Made by a program: the position numbers and the translations under genes | NCBI RefSeq assembly: GCF_036567765.1 | Contig: NZ_DATCTU010000032.1 | Coordinates: 62,001-126,000, forward strand | Direction: 5' to 3' | DNA length: 64,000 nt | Origin: Pseudobacteroides sp. | Lineage (GTDB): Bacteria > Bacillota > Clostridia > Acetivibrionales > DSM-2933 | Shown here: positions 52,555-62,920 of the stretch, in pieces | How positions within the stretch are numbered: the stretch's first letter is position 1 | Layout: every line of letters starts with the position of its first letter | Notes under the pieces: model-generated | Told to the model about the DNA's origin: nothing | The model's input: the letters and a program-made list of their open reading frames with translations, nothing else | Databases searched by the model: none

Positions 52555-54273
52555 TTAATTGTTCAGCAGGTTAAATTTTATAGATCCTTTGCCATCTATA
52601 GCGTATTTGATTTTATATAATCTCTTTATATTTAAATCCTCAAGAACTATTATATTATCTTTAATTTCTTTTATTTTAAAATCATAATCACCAAGGTTAT
52701 CTGGTTCTGGTAGAGTTAGAATACCCAGTTTATAAAGTATGTTAATATGCTCACTATTGGTATTATTGATATTTACAGCATAGGGAATATTGTTGAATGC
52801 GTGGATATATAAAATATAATTGTCATCTATCCATTTAAATTCTTTGGAAGTTGCATGTGCTCTGAAATCCGGTTTACTAAAATCTAAAGTATGGATAGTA
52901 AAGTATTGGCTCATACTGTAAATCCAATCATATATACAGCTTAAATTTCCGCTGGGAGACAATTTGCCTTCTGTTTTAAATCTTTTGTTGATATTTAAGT
53001 ACTCGTCCAAAGACCCTGAAAGTATATTTGCAATGTAATCTTCATTTTTGTAAATGATATCAAATCTGCCCTTTTTACCATTGTATGTGAACAACTCGCC
53101 TTCAAAATTATTATAAATAGCTATATTATTATCATCGCCAAACTCATATAGTTTAATTCCATTTACAGAGTCAGCATACCAGCCTCCACCATTTATATGC
53201 CCATTCATATCAAAGAAGTCTGAAATGGCTTTGGTGTTTTGCAATAAATTGCTTAGGTCGGTATAACTGTCTTTATTAAACTCATGTAATATAGCTTCTA
53301 ATATATTCGTATAGTACGTCTTAGGATTATTTCTTATTACCGCTTGCTCTACCTTTTTATTTCCCTTAAATCCTAGATAATAGTGCTTTGTTTTATAGAA
53401 TATGTAGTCTTTGAAACTAATACTAGGTTTACCTAGTGTAATCTTAACGTTTTTAATTGATGTTCCTATTTTGATATTTTCTATAACAATATCTGAGAAC
53501 CTTTCGCTAATTATTAAACTGTCTGACTCTTTTACTATCCCTTTTTTAAAGTGACTGTCCAAATACTGCGTTGACCCTCCAAGGATACTTTTTATCAGTG
53601 AATTGAGTTTATATTTTTCAAAGTTTAATATGGCTATAGTATCAAGCCCTGATTCTGTACGACTAATTTTTTTGACATCTAAAGATGTATTGTGAGCAGC
53701 GTTCAAATCAACACCTAGCTTGGTATAGCTTTCTTCTTCCAAGTAAACAAAGGTTAGTCTCCAACTGTTATTTTCCAATTCAAACTGCATATTTCCAATT
53801 CTGGCCCAGTTATCTGATGGCCCTTGTGAGTTTTTGGAGTCCAGATTTTCATTTTTTGTGATAAAATCAAGGTTGGTTTCGTTAAAGTTGTCCCCAGACT
53901 GTAAACTTAAGTAAATTTTAATCAGATTTTCAAAAGCGGCCTCTTCAAATTCAATTACCGGATGGAAATCCAGCGGGCCTCTTGACTGCAAAGGAAATCG
54001 GGTGAAATTTTTAATTTCACCTATATCGTTACTTAAGATCGCGTTTCTAAAATGGCTCCAGAAAACATTGAGGTCGGAGCTGACTTCTTTATTTGTGCCA
54101 GTATTTTCAGAATTTGATGTTGTTGTATTTAAGCTGGCAGCAAGGGGCGGTGCTTCACCCTGCGTTATGGTTGGTCTTGATGTCGCAGTTTTTTCTATAG
54201 GCTTATTACTTCCGCAAGATGTCAATATAAGGCTCATAAGTACTAAATATAAAATAGATTTTTTGCTTGGCAT
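52555..54273 (-). CDS. Large lipoprotein of unknown function
   Basis: 572 residues from minus-strand ATG at 54273 (AAGGAGACAAGT upstream; the frame to 54288 is rejected). Signal peptide with lipobox LTSC (Cys ~20), then a Thr/Ser/Asn-rich spacer (~25-65). The body is hydrophilic with beta-strand-like segments. Residues ~65-190 (NVFWSHFRNAILSNDIGEIK) resemble exported stress/uptake-type domains, but I recognise no named family. Downstream of the aminotransferase gene with a 64-bp gap, so possibly co-transcribed. Convergent with the FMN-binding gene. Confidence 0.7.
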   Translation of the reverse strand: MPSKKSILYLVLMSLILTSCGSNKPIEKTATSRPTITQGEAPPLAASLNTTTSNSENTGTNKEVSSDLNVFWSHFRNAILSNDIGEIKNFTRFPLQSRGPLDFHPVIEFEEAAFENLIKIYLSLQSGDNFNETNLDFITKNENLDSKNSQGPSDNWARIGNMQFELENNSWRLTFVYLEEESYTKLGVDLNAAHNTSLDVKKISRTESGLDTIAILNFEKYKLNSLIKSILGGSTQYLDSHFKKGIVKESDSLIISERFSDIVIENIKIGTSIKNVKITLGKPSISFKDYIFYKTKHYYLGFKGNKKVEQAVIRNNPKTYYTNILEAILHEFNKDSYTDLSNLLQNTKAISDFFDMNGHINGGGWYADSVNGIKLYEFGDDNNIAIYNNFEGELFTYNGKKGRFDIIYKNEDYIANILSGSLDEYLNINKRFKTEGKLSPSGNLSCIYDWIYSMSQYFTIHTLDFSKPDFRAHATSKEFKWIDDNYILYIHAFNNIPYAVNINNTNSEHINILYKLGILTLPEPDNLGDYDFKIKEIKDNIIVLEDLNIKRLYKIKYAIDGKGSIKFNLLNN

Positions 54274-54337
54274 ACTTGTCTCCTTCAAAGGAATAAAATT
54301 ATGGTACTATTTTATCAATGAACTAATTTCAAATCAA

Positions 54338-55537
54338 TCAATTATCGAGAACACTGCAAAGCATATCCATCATCATGTCTGTTTCATTTTTTGTAACAAT
54401 CAAAGGGGGAATTAATCTTATGGTTGATAGTCTTGGAGAATTAATAATAAGGCCCTCCCTGAGGCATTCTGATACTAAAACGCTTCCTTTTTCAGATGGA
54501 AGATCAAACGCAATAAGTAATCCCATTCCTCGGATATTCGTTAAAGCGTATTTATCTTTTATTTCATTCAGCCTGTCTATAATATATTGGCCTTGAATAA
54601 GTGCATTTTCAGGTAGTTTCTTATTTATAACCTCATTGACAACAGCATAGCCAACTGCCATTGCAAGAGGCTGACCGCAATATGTGCCGCCCTGATCTCC
54701 CAAATCAAATACGTTAAGCTTTTCCTTGGCTAACATGGCGGAAAGGGGAAATCCTCCTCCAATACCCTTGGCTAGAGTCATTATATCCGGCTCTATATTA
54801 AAGTGCTCATAGGCAAACATTTTCCCGGTACGCCCTATTCCGGTCTGTATCTCGTCAAATATTAGCAAAATACCGTTGTCATCGCATAATTTTCTTAGAT
54901 TTTTAATGTATTCCATGTCCAAAGAATATACTCCACCCTCTCCCTGAACAGGTTCTAACATTACTGCACATGTATTTGAATTCACACAAGCCAAAATTGC
55001 ATCAAGATCATTGATAGGAACATGTTTAAAGCCTGACACCTTAGGTTCAAAGAGTGCATCCCATTGTTTTTTGCCTGTCGCAGACATAGTTGCAAGGGTT
55101 CTTCCGTGAAACCCGTTTACAGTAGTTATAATTTCATATGCTCCGTTAAGGTGCTTACTGCCGTATTTTCTTGCAAGCTTTATTGCTCCCTCATTGGCTT
55201 CGGCACCACTGCTGGCAAAAAATGCCCTGTCAAAACACGATATGTTGGTAAGCAGTTCTGCAAATTGAATCATAGGTTTATTATAAAATGCCGGGCTTGC
55301 ATTGACTAACAGCTGGGATTGATTTTTCAATGCTTCAGAAATAACTTCCGGACAATGCCCAAGACATGTTACAGCCCATCCACCCAGAAAATCCAGGTAT
55401 TTTTTACCTCTGGTGTCCCAAAGGTACATCCCTTTACCGCGTTCCATGACAATATCCGGCCTTTTTGCTGTAAACAAAATTGACTTTGTTGCTTTCATTA
55501 AGTATTTATTTAAATTGTCTGCATTAACTGAACTCAT
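54338..55537 (-). CDS. argD: Class III PLP aminotransferase, acetylornithine aminotransferase-like
   Basis: 399 residues. PLP fold type I class III: YLDFLGGWAVTCLGHCPEVI, FFASSGAEANEGAIKLARKY, NGFHGRTLATMSATGK, LEPVQGEGGVYSL, ILLIFDEIQTGIGRTGKMFA and the PLP lysine in TLAKGIGGGFPLSAMLAKE. Closest in motif to ArgD/ornithine-type enzymes. Two ArgR-like boxes over its promoter support a role in arginine synthesis. No other arg genes are next to it, so a related ornithine or omega-amino-acid substrate remains possible. Confidence 0.85.
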   Translation of the reverse strand: MSSVNADNLNKYLMKATKSILFTAKRPDIVMERGKGMYLWDTRGKKYLDFLGGWAVTCLGHCPEVISEALKNQSQLLVNASPAFYNKPMIQFAELLTNISCFDRAFFASSGAEANEGAIKLARKYGSKHLNGAYEIITTVNGFHGRTLATMSATGKKQWDALFEPKVSGFKHVPINDLDAILACVNSNTCAVMLEPVQGEGGVYSLDMEYIKNLRKLCDDNGILLIFDEIQTGIGRTGKMFAYEHFNIEPDIMTLAKGIGGGFPLSAMLAKEKLNVFDLGDQGGTYCGQPLAMAVGYAVVNEVINKKLPENALIQGQYIIDRLNEIKDKYALTNIRGMGLLIAFDLPSEKGSVLVSECLREGLIINSPRLSTIRLIPPLIVTKNETDMMMDMLCSVLDN

Positions 55538-55560
55538 ATAATCACCCCTATTTCTAATAA

Positions 55561-55595
55561 TGAATAATTATACAATATAATGCATAAATATGCAA
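55561..55595 (-). promoter_or_regulatory. Sigma-A promoter overlapped by two ArgR-like boxes
   Basis: On the minus strand TTGCAT (plus 55590-55595), a 17-nt spacer and TATAAT (plus 55567-55572). On the plus strand TGAATAATTATACA (55561-55574) and TGCATAAATATGCA (55581-55594) match the ARG box pattern TGAATwwwwATTCA; their starts are 20 bp apart. Both boxes cover promoter elements, as expected for arginine repression. Confidence 0.7.
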
Positions 55596-55795
55596 ATATA
55601 TTTTAAATATATTTAGTTTATCAGTATCACTAGTGCAGATTGACACATGGTAAAAATTCCTGATTTAAATTTAGCAAAATCATATTGTCTTTTTTCTTAG
55701 TCTTTGTTAAATTGATTATACACAACTTTTTTCGAGTCTTATATCTAAACGGATGTTGTTTTCCTAAGTTAAAAAATAAATACAATTGTCAAGGA

Positions 55796-55824
55796 TTTAC
55801 GCTGTTAAGTTACATAATTATACA
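55796..55824 (+). promoter_or_regulatory. Candidate promoter for the DUF4015 gene (gap 55538-55873)
   Basis: TTTACG (55796-55801), a 17-nt spacer and TATACA (55819-55824), 49 bases before ATG 55874. The remainder of this divergent intergenic region is AT-rich and shows no gene. Confidence 0.45.
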
Positions 55825-55873
55825 AGCTGAATTAATCCACAGAAGAGACTAAATTATAATAACGGGGGACATT

Positions 55874-57073
55874 ATGAAAAATAAACTTCTTTTAAAAATG
55901 CTGTCAGCAATAATTGTGATTAATATGGCATCAATAGCTCTTGTAGGCTGCAGCAGCAAGGTTACAGACAAATCCGGTACAGTAAAAGATAGCAAACCAA
56001 CACCTACGAACGCAGCTGTAAATACACCTGTTCCTGATCCTTCGGAATCGGAGCTCCCGCAAGCAAAGCCATCACCTGATCAAATAAAGGCTAAGGCACT
56101 CTTCCTATCCTCATGGCCGCTCAGCATCCAAAGTAATGTGGATCACTTTGTAGAGTTGGCAAAAAGCACTGAAATAAACTCCTATGTTATTGATATTAAG
56201 GATGACACAGGGTATGTAAGTTATTCTTCAGACGTGCCGCTTGTTAAGGAAAAACAAACATATCAAAGCAGATTCAAGATAGAAGAGGTTGTAAAGAAGT
56301 TTAAAGAAAATGATATCTATATTATAGGAAGAATTGTATGCTTTAAAGATCCTGTTATATCAAAGAAAGTACCTGAATGGGCAATTAGGAACAAGTCAGG
56401 AGGTTTCCTGGTCCATAACGGTATGACCTGGGTTAATGCATACAACAAAGACGCATGGAAATACAATGTAGACATAGCTAAGGAAGCACTGGCAAAGGGA
56501 GTAGACGAGATTCAATTTGATTATGTGCGATTCCCTGATGGAAATAAGGCAAATATGGTATTTCCAGGTGCAGGTGATAAAAAATTATATGAAGGAATCA
56601 ACGAATTCTTAGCATATGCAAGAAGTGAGATGCCTGAAGCCAAATTATCTGCCGATGTCTTTGGTATAATTTGTGAAAGCCCTAACGACACGGAAAAGAT
56701 AGGGCAGTATCTTGAATATGTTGGAAAGGACGTGGATTATATAAGTCCGATGGTATATCCTTCTCATTATTATTTGGGGCAGACAATAAATAAAATAGTG
56801 TTTCCAAAACCTGACCTTGATCCGTATAACGTTGTATATAATACATTAGTAAAAGCAAAGAACAGAATTGCTGCAGTGCCTGATTACAGAGCCAAAGTGA
56901 GACCTTATTTGCAGGATTTCACTGCTTCATGGATAGGTGCAGGCAACTATAAAAAATATGGTGTTGAAGAAGTTAGGCAGCAAATTAAAGCAGTTTATGA
57001 TGCCGGCTATGAAGAATGGATTTTATGGAATTCAAATATTAAGTATTCCGAGGGTGCTTTAGAAAAAGAGTAA
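55874..57073 (+). CDS. Lipoprotein with DUF4015 putative glycoside hydrolase domain
   Basis: 399 residues. Signal peptide with lipobox LVGC (Cys ~27), Pro/Thr/Ser-rich spacer to ~70, then a TIM-barrel-like DUF4015 domain: KALFLSSWPLSI, SYVIDIKDDTGYVSY, YIIGRIVCFKDPVISK, WVNAYNKDAWKYNVDIAKEA, VDEIQFDYVRFPDGNK, KLSADVFGI, YISPMVYPSHYY. The domain is annotated as putative glycosyl hydrolase (COG1306); its substrate is not established. Located on the outer face of the membrane. RBS ACGGGGGAC. Confidence 0.85.
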   Translation: MKNKLLLKMLSAIIVINMASIALVGCSSKVTDKSGTVKDSKPTPTNAAVNTPVPDPSESELPQAKPSPDQIKAKALFLSSWPLSIQSNVDHFVELAKSTEINSYVIDIKDDTGYVSYSSDVPLVKEKQTYQSRFKIEEVVKKFKENDIYIIGRIVCFKDPVISKKVPEWAIRNKSGGFLVHNGMTWVNAYNKDAWKYNVDIAKEALAKGVDEIQFDYVRFPDGNKANMVFPGAGDKKLYEGINEFLAYARSEMPEAKLSADVFGIICESPNDTEKIGQYLEYVGKDVDYISPMVYPSHYYLGQTINKIVFPKPDLDPYNVVYNTLVKAKNRIAAVPDYRAKVRPYLQDFTASWIGAGNYKKYGVEEVRQQIKAVYDAGYEEWILWNSNIKYSEGALEKE

Positions 57074-57094
57074 TTTAGTTATGGATTAAATAGA

Positions 57095-57131
57095 CAAAGT
57101 TCGCTGGAACGTTAAGTTTAAGCGGACTTTG
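57095..57131 (+). terminator. Hairpin after the DUF4015 gene, without U tract
   Basis: CAAAGTTCGCT (57095-57105) pairs with AGCGGACTTTG (57121-57131) with one G-U. The downstream sequence CTATATTGG is not a typical U tract, so terminator function is uncertain. Confidence 0.45.
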
Positions 57132-57358
57132 CTATATTGGTAATAAGAAATATCTAATTGCTTAGTAGATGTTCCAGCCCCTAGACCGTAACGTTGATTT
57201 ATCCGCATTTATACTTGTAGAATTCTGAGTATAAGTAGTTAAATTATTCGAAGGGTGTAATGTTTTTTAGAGGGAGTAATTGGAATTTTTCAACGTTTTT
57301 TTCAGCATTCTTCTGATATTCAGGGAGCAACCATTATAAAATAATCACCAATGAATAT

Positions 57359-57387
57359 TTGTCAAGACATAAAAAATGTGTTATCAT
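57359..57387 (+). promoter_or_regulatory. Strong sigma-A promoter of the pfl operon (gap 57074-57493)
   Basis: TTGTCA (57359-57364), a 17-nt spacer and TATCAT (57382-57387), giving a ~100-nt leader. A small dyad GTATA-CAA-TATAC directly follows the -10 and would lie at the start site. The rest of the gap (57132-57358) shows no gene. Confidence 0.65.
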
Positions 57388-57493
57388 GTATACAATATAC
57401 AATAGACATGGCTGTAAAGCTTGCTAATACAGGGATACGTCAAACATAATCAAAATATAATAAAAAATAATGATCAAATTTAGGAGAATGCAT

Positions 57494-59713
57494 ATGAACT
57501 CAAAATATAAAGAAGGTAAATGGTGCAAAGAGATTGACGTTAGAGACTTTATTCAAAAAAATTACACACCCTATGATGGGGATGAAAGTTTTTTAGCGAA
57601 ACCAACTGATTCTACATTAAAACTTTGGTCAAAAGTAAAGGAATTGATGAAGGTTGAAAGGGAAAGAGGAGGAATTATAGATATCGATACAAAGACTATA
57701 TCTACCATAGTTTCCCATGACCCAGGTTATATTGATAGGAAGCTTGAAAAAATTGTCGGTTTGCAATCTGATGAACCTCTTAAACGGACAATCATGCCGT
57801 TTGGAGGAATCAGAATGGTACGTACATCCCTTAAAGCTTATGATAGGCCAATGGATCCAAATGTTGAAAATGTATTTAAATATAGGAAAACACACAATGA
57901 TGGAGTATTTGACGCATTTACAGATGAAATGAAAAAGGCACGTCATACAGGTATTATTACAGGGTTGCCTGACTCATATGGAAGGGGAAGGATTATCGGT
58001 GACTATAGAAGGGTTGCCCTTTACGGAGTTGATTATTTAATAGAAAAGAAAAAGGAAGCAAAAACAAATTATGTTTTTGATATAATGAACTCACCTATAA
58101 TAAGACAAAGGGAAGAAATAAGCGAACAGATAAGAGCATTGGAAGAACTTAAATTAATGGCTGCAAGCTATGGCTATGATATTGGCAAACCTGCACAAAA
58201 TACACTGGAAGCAGTGCAATGGCTTTATTTTGGGTATTTGGCAGCTGTGAAAGAGCAGAATGGTGCTGCAATGAGTTTGGGAAGAGCATCTACTTTCCTC
58301 GACATATATTCACAAAAAGATTTGGAAGAAGGTAGGTATACAGAGGAGCAAATACAGGAAATTGTTGACCATTTTGTAATGAAGCTTAGAATGGTGAGAT
58401 TTTTACGTACTCCGGCTTATGATGACCTCTTCTCAGGAGATCCTACATGGGTTACTGAAGCTTTTGCTGGCATGGGGCTGGATGGAAGGCATATGGTAAC
58501 AAAAATGTCCTATAGACTTTTACATACTCTGATAAACTTAGGCCCGGCACCTGAACCTAATATGACAGTGCTATGGTCAAGCAAGCTTCCACAGAACTTT
58601 AAAAACTACTGTGCCAAGTTATCAATAGAAACTTCTTCGATCCAATATGAGAACGATGATTTGATGAGGGAAAAGTTTGGTGATGACTATGGGATTGCCT
58701 GCTGTGTTTCTGCCATGAAGCTGGGTAAGCAAATGCAATTTTTCGGTGCAAGGGCAAATCTTGCAAAATCTTTACTGTATGCAATAAATGGCGGAAAGGA
58801 TGAAATAACAGGGGAACAGGTAGGTCCGCTTATTGCTCCCATAACATCCGAGTACCTTGACTATGATGAGGTAATGCAGCGATTTAACATAACAATGGAC
58901 TGGCTTTCTAAGCTTTATATCAATACACTCAATATTATACACTACATGCATGATAAGTATTGTTATGAACGAATTCAAATGGCATTGCATGACGAGGAAA
59001 TACTAAGAACATCAGCATGCGGACTTGCCGGACTATCTGTTGTGGTTGATTCTCTCTCAGCTATAAAACATGCAAAGGTGAGAGTCATAAGAAATGAACA
59101 AGGATTGATAACTGATTATGAAATTGAAGGGGATTATCCCAAATTTGGTAATAACAATCCGGTAGTAGATGATATTGCAGTTGATCTTGTAAAGAGTTTT
59201 ATGCATAAGCTCAGCAAGCATAAAACATATAGGGATAGTAAACCCACTATGTCAATTCTTACAATTACATCAAATGTTGTTTACGGCAAAAAGACTGGAA
59301 GCACTCCTGATGGAAGAAAACTCGGCGAACCGTTTGCACCTGGGGCAAACCCAATGCATAACAGAGATACAAAGGGGTGTATAGCTTCTATGGCATCTGT
59401 ATCCAAAATCCCTTATGACTATAGTGAAGACGGTATATCCTATACGTTTTCCATAGTGCCAAATGCACTGGGAAAGACCGATGAAGATAAACTAAACAAT
59501 TTGGTTTCATTGATGGATGGATACTTTGATGAGAGCGGCCATCACATTAATGTAAATGTGCTCAATAAGGAAGTGCTGGTTGATGCAATGGAACATCCGG
59601 AGGAGTACCCGCAGCTTACAATCAGGGTTTCGGGATATGCGGTCAATTTTATAAAGCTGACGAGAGAGCAGCAGATAGATGTTATAAACAGAACATTTCA
59701 TGAAAGGTTTTAA
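57494..59713 (+). CDS. pflB: Pyruvate formate-lyase
   Basis: 739 residues from ATG 57494 (AGGAG 57482-57486; in-frame ATGs at 57470 and 57488 have no proper site). Glycyl radical enzyme converting pyruvate and CoA to acetyl-CoA and formate. Active-site Cys403-Cys404 in GIACCVSAM; radical Gly714 in [12 protein letters not shown]-specific [19 protein letters not shown] and [14 protein letters not shown]. Length and the Cys-Cys pair distinguish PFL from diol dehydratase-type relatives. Followed by its activase after 4 bases. Confidence 0.97.
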   Translation: MNSKYKEGKWCKEIDVRDFIQKNYTPYDGDESFLAKPTDSTLKLWSKVKELMKVERERGGIIDIDTKTISTIVSHDPGYIDRKLEKIVGLQSDEPLKRTIMPFGGIRMVRTSLKAYDRPMDPNVENVFKYRKTHNDGVFDAFTDEMKKARHTGIITGLPDSYGRGRIIGDYRRVALYGVDYLIEKKKEAKTNYVFDIMNSPIIRQREEISEQIRALEELKLMAASYGYDIGKPAQNTLEAVQWLYFGYLAAVKEQNGAAMSLGRASTFLDIYSQKDLEEGRYTEEQIQEIVDHFVMKLRMVRFLRTPAYDDLFSGDPTWVTEAFAGMGLDGRHMVTKMSYRLLHTLINLGPAPEPNMTVLWSSKLPQNFKNYCAKLSIETSSIQYENDDLMREKFGDDYGIACCVSAMKLGKQMQFFGARANLAKSLLYAINGGKDEITGEQVGPLIAPITSEYLDYDEVMQRFNITMDWLSKLYINTLNIIHYMHDKYCYERIQMALHDEEILRTSACGLAGLSVVVDSLSAIKHAKVRVIRNEQGLITDYEIEGDYPKFGNNNPVVDDIAVDLVKSFMHKLSKHKTYRDSKPTMSILTITSNVVYGKKTGSTPDGRKLGEPFAPGANPMHNRDTKGCIASMASVSKIPYDYSEDGISYTFSIVPNALGKTDEDKLNNLVSLMDGYFDESGHHINVNVLNKEVLVDAMEHPEEYPQLTIRVSGYAVNFIKLTREQQIDVINRTFHERF

Positions 59714-59717
59714 TTAA

Positions 59718-60437
59718 ATGACAGGTAATATACACTCAATAGAAACATGTGGAACTTTAGACGGGCCGGGGATTAGATATGTTATTTTCATGCAAGGGTG
59801 TCCGTTAAGATGCAAATACTGTCATAATCCTGATACCTGGGCTTTTAACGGCGGCAAGCAGTTTACTCCCAATGAAGTAGTAGAGGATATTTTAAAATAT
59901 AGGTCATTTATCAAACGCGGCGGGGTCACCTTTTCCGGAGGTGAGCCTCTCCTGCAAGCTGAATTTGTTTTGGAAGTTTTAAAGCAATGTAAGAAATACG
60001 GGATCCATACAGCTATTGATACTTCAGGCTGCGTTCCATTGTCAGTGTGTGCAGGCACATTGGATTATGTTGATCTTGTACTGCTGGACATAAAGCATAT
60101 AGACACTAATGTGTGTAAAATACTTACAGGTATGGGCAATGAAAATACAATAAGAATGTTGGAATATCTTGAGGAAAAGAAAAAGGATGTGTGGATAAGA
60201 CATGTTATCGTTCCAGGCTTTACAGAGGATTATAAAGCATTGGAAAATATGGCTGAGTTCCTGTCTCATTACACTGTTATTAGTAAAATTGAATTGCTGC
60301 CTTTTCACAAAATGGGTGAGTACAAGTGGAAGAGCCTTGGTTTTGATTATGAACTGCTTCATACAAGTGAACCCACCAAGGAGTCCATTATTAAAGTAAA
60401 GGATATTTTTAAAAAATATAAATTTAATGTAATCTAG
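59718..60437 (+). CDS. pflA: Pyruvate formate-lyase activating enzyme
   Basis: 239 residues. Radical SAM enzyme that installs the glycyl radical on PflB. Cluster motif CPLRCKYCHNPD (CxxxCxxC), GGVTFSGGEPLLQAEFVLEV and DTSGCVPLS. No extra ferredoxin insert, as for PflA proper. Directly downstream of pflB and co-transcribed. Confidence 0.97.
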   Translation: MTGNIHSIETCGTLDGPGIRYVIFMQGCPLRCKYCHNPDTWAFNGGKQFTPNEVVEDILKYRSFIKRGGVTFSGGEPLLQAEFVLEVLKQCKKYGIHTAIDTSGCVPLSVCAGTLDYVDLVLLDIKHIDTNVCKILTGMGNENTIRMLEYLEEKKKDVWIRHVIVPGFTEDYKALENMAEFLSHYTVISKIELLPFHKMGEYKWKSLGFDYELLHTSEPTKESIIKVKDIFKKYKFNVI

Positions 60438-60473
60438 TCATTTCTTTGATGAACTTGCTGGAGGAGAGGTATA

Positions 60474-61319
60474 ATGTCAAACTTTTTAAGTCCTGATCAA
60501 ATAACAAAACACACTGAGCAGGTTGGAATAAAAAAAACCAGTACAGGTATTTTTAACAGCTTTATGCTTGCTTTTATGGGTGGAATGTTCATCGCTTTGG
60601 CATCAGTGGGAAGTATAATTGCAACATGTACAATACAAAATTACAGTATAGCTGCCTTAATATCAGGTATAGTATTTGCAACCGGTCTAATGATGGTGGT
60701 TATTGCAGGCGGGGCATTATTTACAGGTAATGTACTTATTATTATTTCAGTCCTGCAGAAAAAAGTTTCCATCATTAGTATGGCTGTTAATTTGGGGGTA
60801 TCATTTATTGGTAACCTTGTAGGGGCATTATTTACAGTTGTAATTATTCATTTTTCAGGAGCGTTGGAGGGTGCTAACGGTGCCGTACTGGCAAAGCTAA
60901 TTACCAAAGCTGCTCACAAAGTAGAGTACCCATTTTCCAAAGCCTTTCTACTTGGAGTTTTGTGCAATATACTTGTTTGTCTTGCGGTGTGGATGATGTC
61001 CTCAGCTAAAGATACGAGCGGAAAAGTCTTAGCATGCTTTTTCCCGATTACATTGTTCATTCTAAGCGGCTATGAGCATATTGTTGCAAACATGTACTAT
61101 ATTCCGGCAGGTATTCTGGCTAGTATGAATGCAGACTATGTCAAAATGTCCGGAGTATCTGGTGGTATTGTCTCCCATATAACACTTGGCGGATTGGTAG
61201 ATAATTTTATACCTGTCCTTCTTGGAAACTTTTTTGGAGGAATAATTATTGGTGTAGCCTATAGTACTATCTATACCGTAAACAACATAAAATTACCCGG
61301 TATCAGGAAGAGTAACTAA
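60474..61319 (+). CDS. focA: Formate/nitrite transporter FocA
   Basis: 281 residues, six membrane helices. FNT signatures: FMLAFMGGMFIALASVGSII, GGALFTGNVLIIISV and LLGVLCNILVCLAVWMMSSA, then SGYEHIVANMYYIPAGI. Exports formate made by PflB. RBS GGAGGAGAGG. Third gene of pflB-pflA-focA. Confidence 0.95.
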   Translation: MSNFLSPDQITKHTEQVGIKKTSTGIFNSFMLAFMGGMFIALASVGSIIATCTIQNYSIAALISGIVFATGLMMVVIAGGALFTGNVLIIISVLQKKVSIISMAVNLGVSFIGNLVGALFTVVIIHFSGALEGANGAVLAKLITKAAHKVEYPFSKAFLLGVLCNILVCLAVWMMSSAKDTSGKVLACFFPITLFILSGYEHIVANMYYIPAGILASMNADYVKMSGVSGGIVSHITLGGLVDNFIPVLLGNFFGGIIIGVAYSTIYTVNNIKLPGIRKSN

Positions 61320-61360
61320 TCATTAAAAGATTGATAGTACAAGCCTTGGCATTACCATTA

Positions 61361-62830
61361 TTACGATATCTCAAACTTAAATTTTTCACAAAGTCTTTTT
61401 ACACTGTTTTCTCTAATTGATGATATCAGCATTCTATCACCTGATTTGATAATGGTAGCACCTTTTGGTGTAGCATATCCTTCGTTTTGCCTGATGGCAA
61501 TAATTCTTATTTCTTCAGGTAAATCCAGCTCGTTAATGCTTTTCCCAACTGCAGGAGAATTGTTTGATACATAAACCCCAAGCAGCGGTATATCGGAGAT
61601 TTCATCTACATAATGATGTATATTGTACATTGCGAAATTGTCGCTATTATCTTCTAATACCCCAAGGAACTTAGCTATTGGTCTTAAAGCAGTTCCTTGT
61701 ATTAATAAAGATGTTAGGGCTATAAAAAATACCATGTCAAAAATATCTTGTGCGATAGGTATTCCAGCTGTCAATGCGTAAGTAGCGAAAACTATTGAAG
61801 CTGCTCCTCTAAAACCTACGAACGAGATAAACAATTGTTGTTTAAAGGGCATCTTAAATATAGATAATAGAGGTATAACAACCAACGGTCTTATGACAAA
61901 TATAAGAACAATTGAAATTATTAGTGCGTTGCTTGATACAGACAATAGTCTGCTGGGAAATACTTGCAGGCCCAAAGTTACAAACAGTATAATTTGTGCC
62001 AGCCATGATTGCCCATCGAAAAAACGAATAACACGAGTTTTTCTTACGAAGCTTGAGTTTCCAATTATGATGCCAGCTATGTAAACAGTTAGAAAACTAT
62101 TACCGCCTGCAAGTGAAGAGATTGAATAAGCAAATAACATCAATGAAATCCCTAAAACAAGGTACATGCTTTCAATGTTATGATGTATTCGGTTTAATAG
62201 CTGGACAGTTGCAAAACCGATTGTAATGCCCAAAAAAATACCTATACCAAACTGTTGTAAAAAGCTTGCTATATAAGCATATATACCGTCTTGCGGGTTA
62301 TTAATTAACCCGATAATCATAATGGTCAACATATATGCCATAGGATCGTTTGATCCACTTTCAAACTCTAAAAGAGGTGAAACATTTCCTTTGGTTTCCA
62401 TTTTTCTGGCACGAAGGATTGCAAAGACCGATGCAGCATCAGTTGAAGATACAATAGCCCCAAGTAAAAGGCCTTCCAGTAATGACATCCCTGTGAATAC
62501 ATGCGAAAAAAGTCCTACCAAAACTGCCGTTAGAAATACGCCGACCGTTGAGAGAAGTACGCCGCTTCCTAACAATTGCTTTGCTACTCTCCAACGTAAA
62601 TCCAGTCCTCCTGAAAATATTATAAAACACAAAGCAATGTTACCAATTTCCCTGGTAAGTAGAGGATTATCAAAATATACTCCGAAAATTCCTTCAGACC
62701 CAAGCATCATACCTACTCCAATAAATAAAATAAGTATTGGAACACCGAATCTTGTAAGAAACTTGGTTGCAAACACACAAAATACCATTAAAGTTGCAAT
62801 TATTATAATTATTACGTTTAATGAATCCAT
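61361..62830 (-). CDS. CPA1-family K+/H+ antiporter with C-terminal RCK-C domain (CvrA/NhaP2-like)
   Basis: 489 residues, RBS AGGGGG. Twelve or so membrane helices with CPA1 motifs (FIIFSGGLDLRWRVAK, GAIVSSTDAASVFAILRARK, LEFESGSNDPMAYMLTIMII, FVGFRGAASIVFATYAL). The C-terminal ~75 residues are an RCK-C domain (NSPAVGKSINELDLPEEIRI, GATIIKSGDRMLISS). Exchanges K+ (or Na+) for protons; RCK-C domains of such proteins can bind c-di-AMP. Preceded by a terminator-containing leader that suggests RNA-level control. Confidence 0.9.
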   Translation of the reverse strand: MDSLNVIIIIIATLMVFCVFATKFLTRFGVPILILFIGVGMMLGSEGIFGVYFDNPLLTREIGNIALCFIIFSGGLDLRWRVAKQLLGSGVLLSTVGVFLTAVLVGLFSHVFTGMSLLEGLLLGAIVSSTDAASVFAILRARKMETKGNVSPLLEFESGSNDPMAYMLTIMIIGLINNPQDGIYAYIASFLQQFGIGIFLGITIGFATVQLLNRIHHNIESMYLVLGISLMLFAYSISSLAGGNSFLTVYIAGIIIGNSSFVRKTRVIRFFDGQSWLAQIILFVTLGLQVFPSRLLSVSSNALIISIVLIFVIRPLVVIPLLSIFKMPFKQQLFISFVGFRGAASIVFATYALTAGIPIAQDIFDMVFFIALTSLLIQGTALRPIAKFLGVLEDNSDNFAMYNIHHYVDEISDIPLLGVYVSNNSPAVGKSINELDLPEEIRIIAIRQNEGYATPKGATIIKSGDRMLISSIRENSVKRLCEKFKFEIS

Positions 62831-62920
62831 TTTGCCCCCTATTGCTCAAGATATTTATATATATGAAAGTGTAAATGAGCCTGGATTTTTGAAGCGAATT
62901 ACAAAAATTCCCTAGACATT

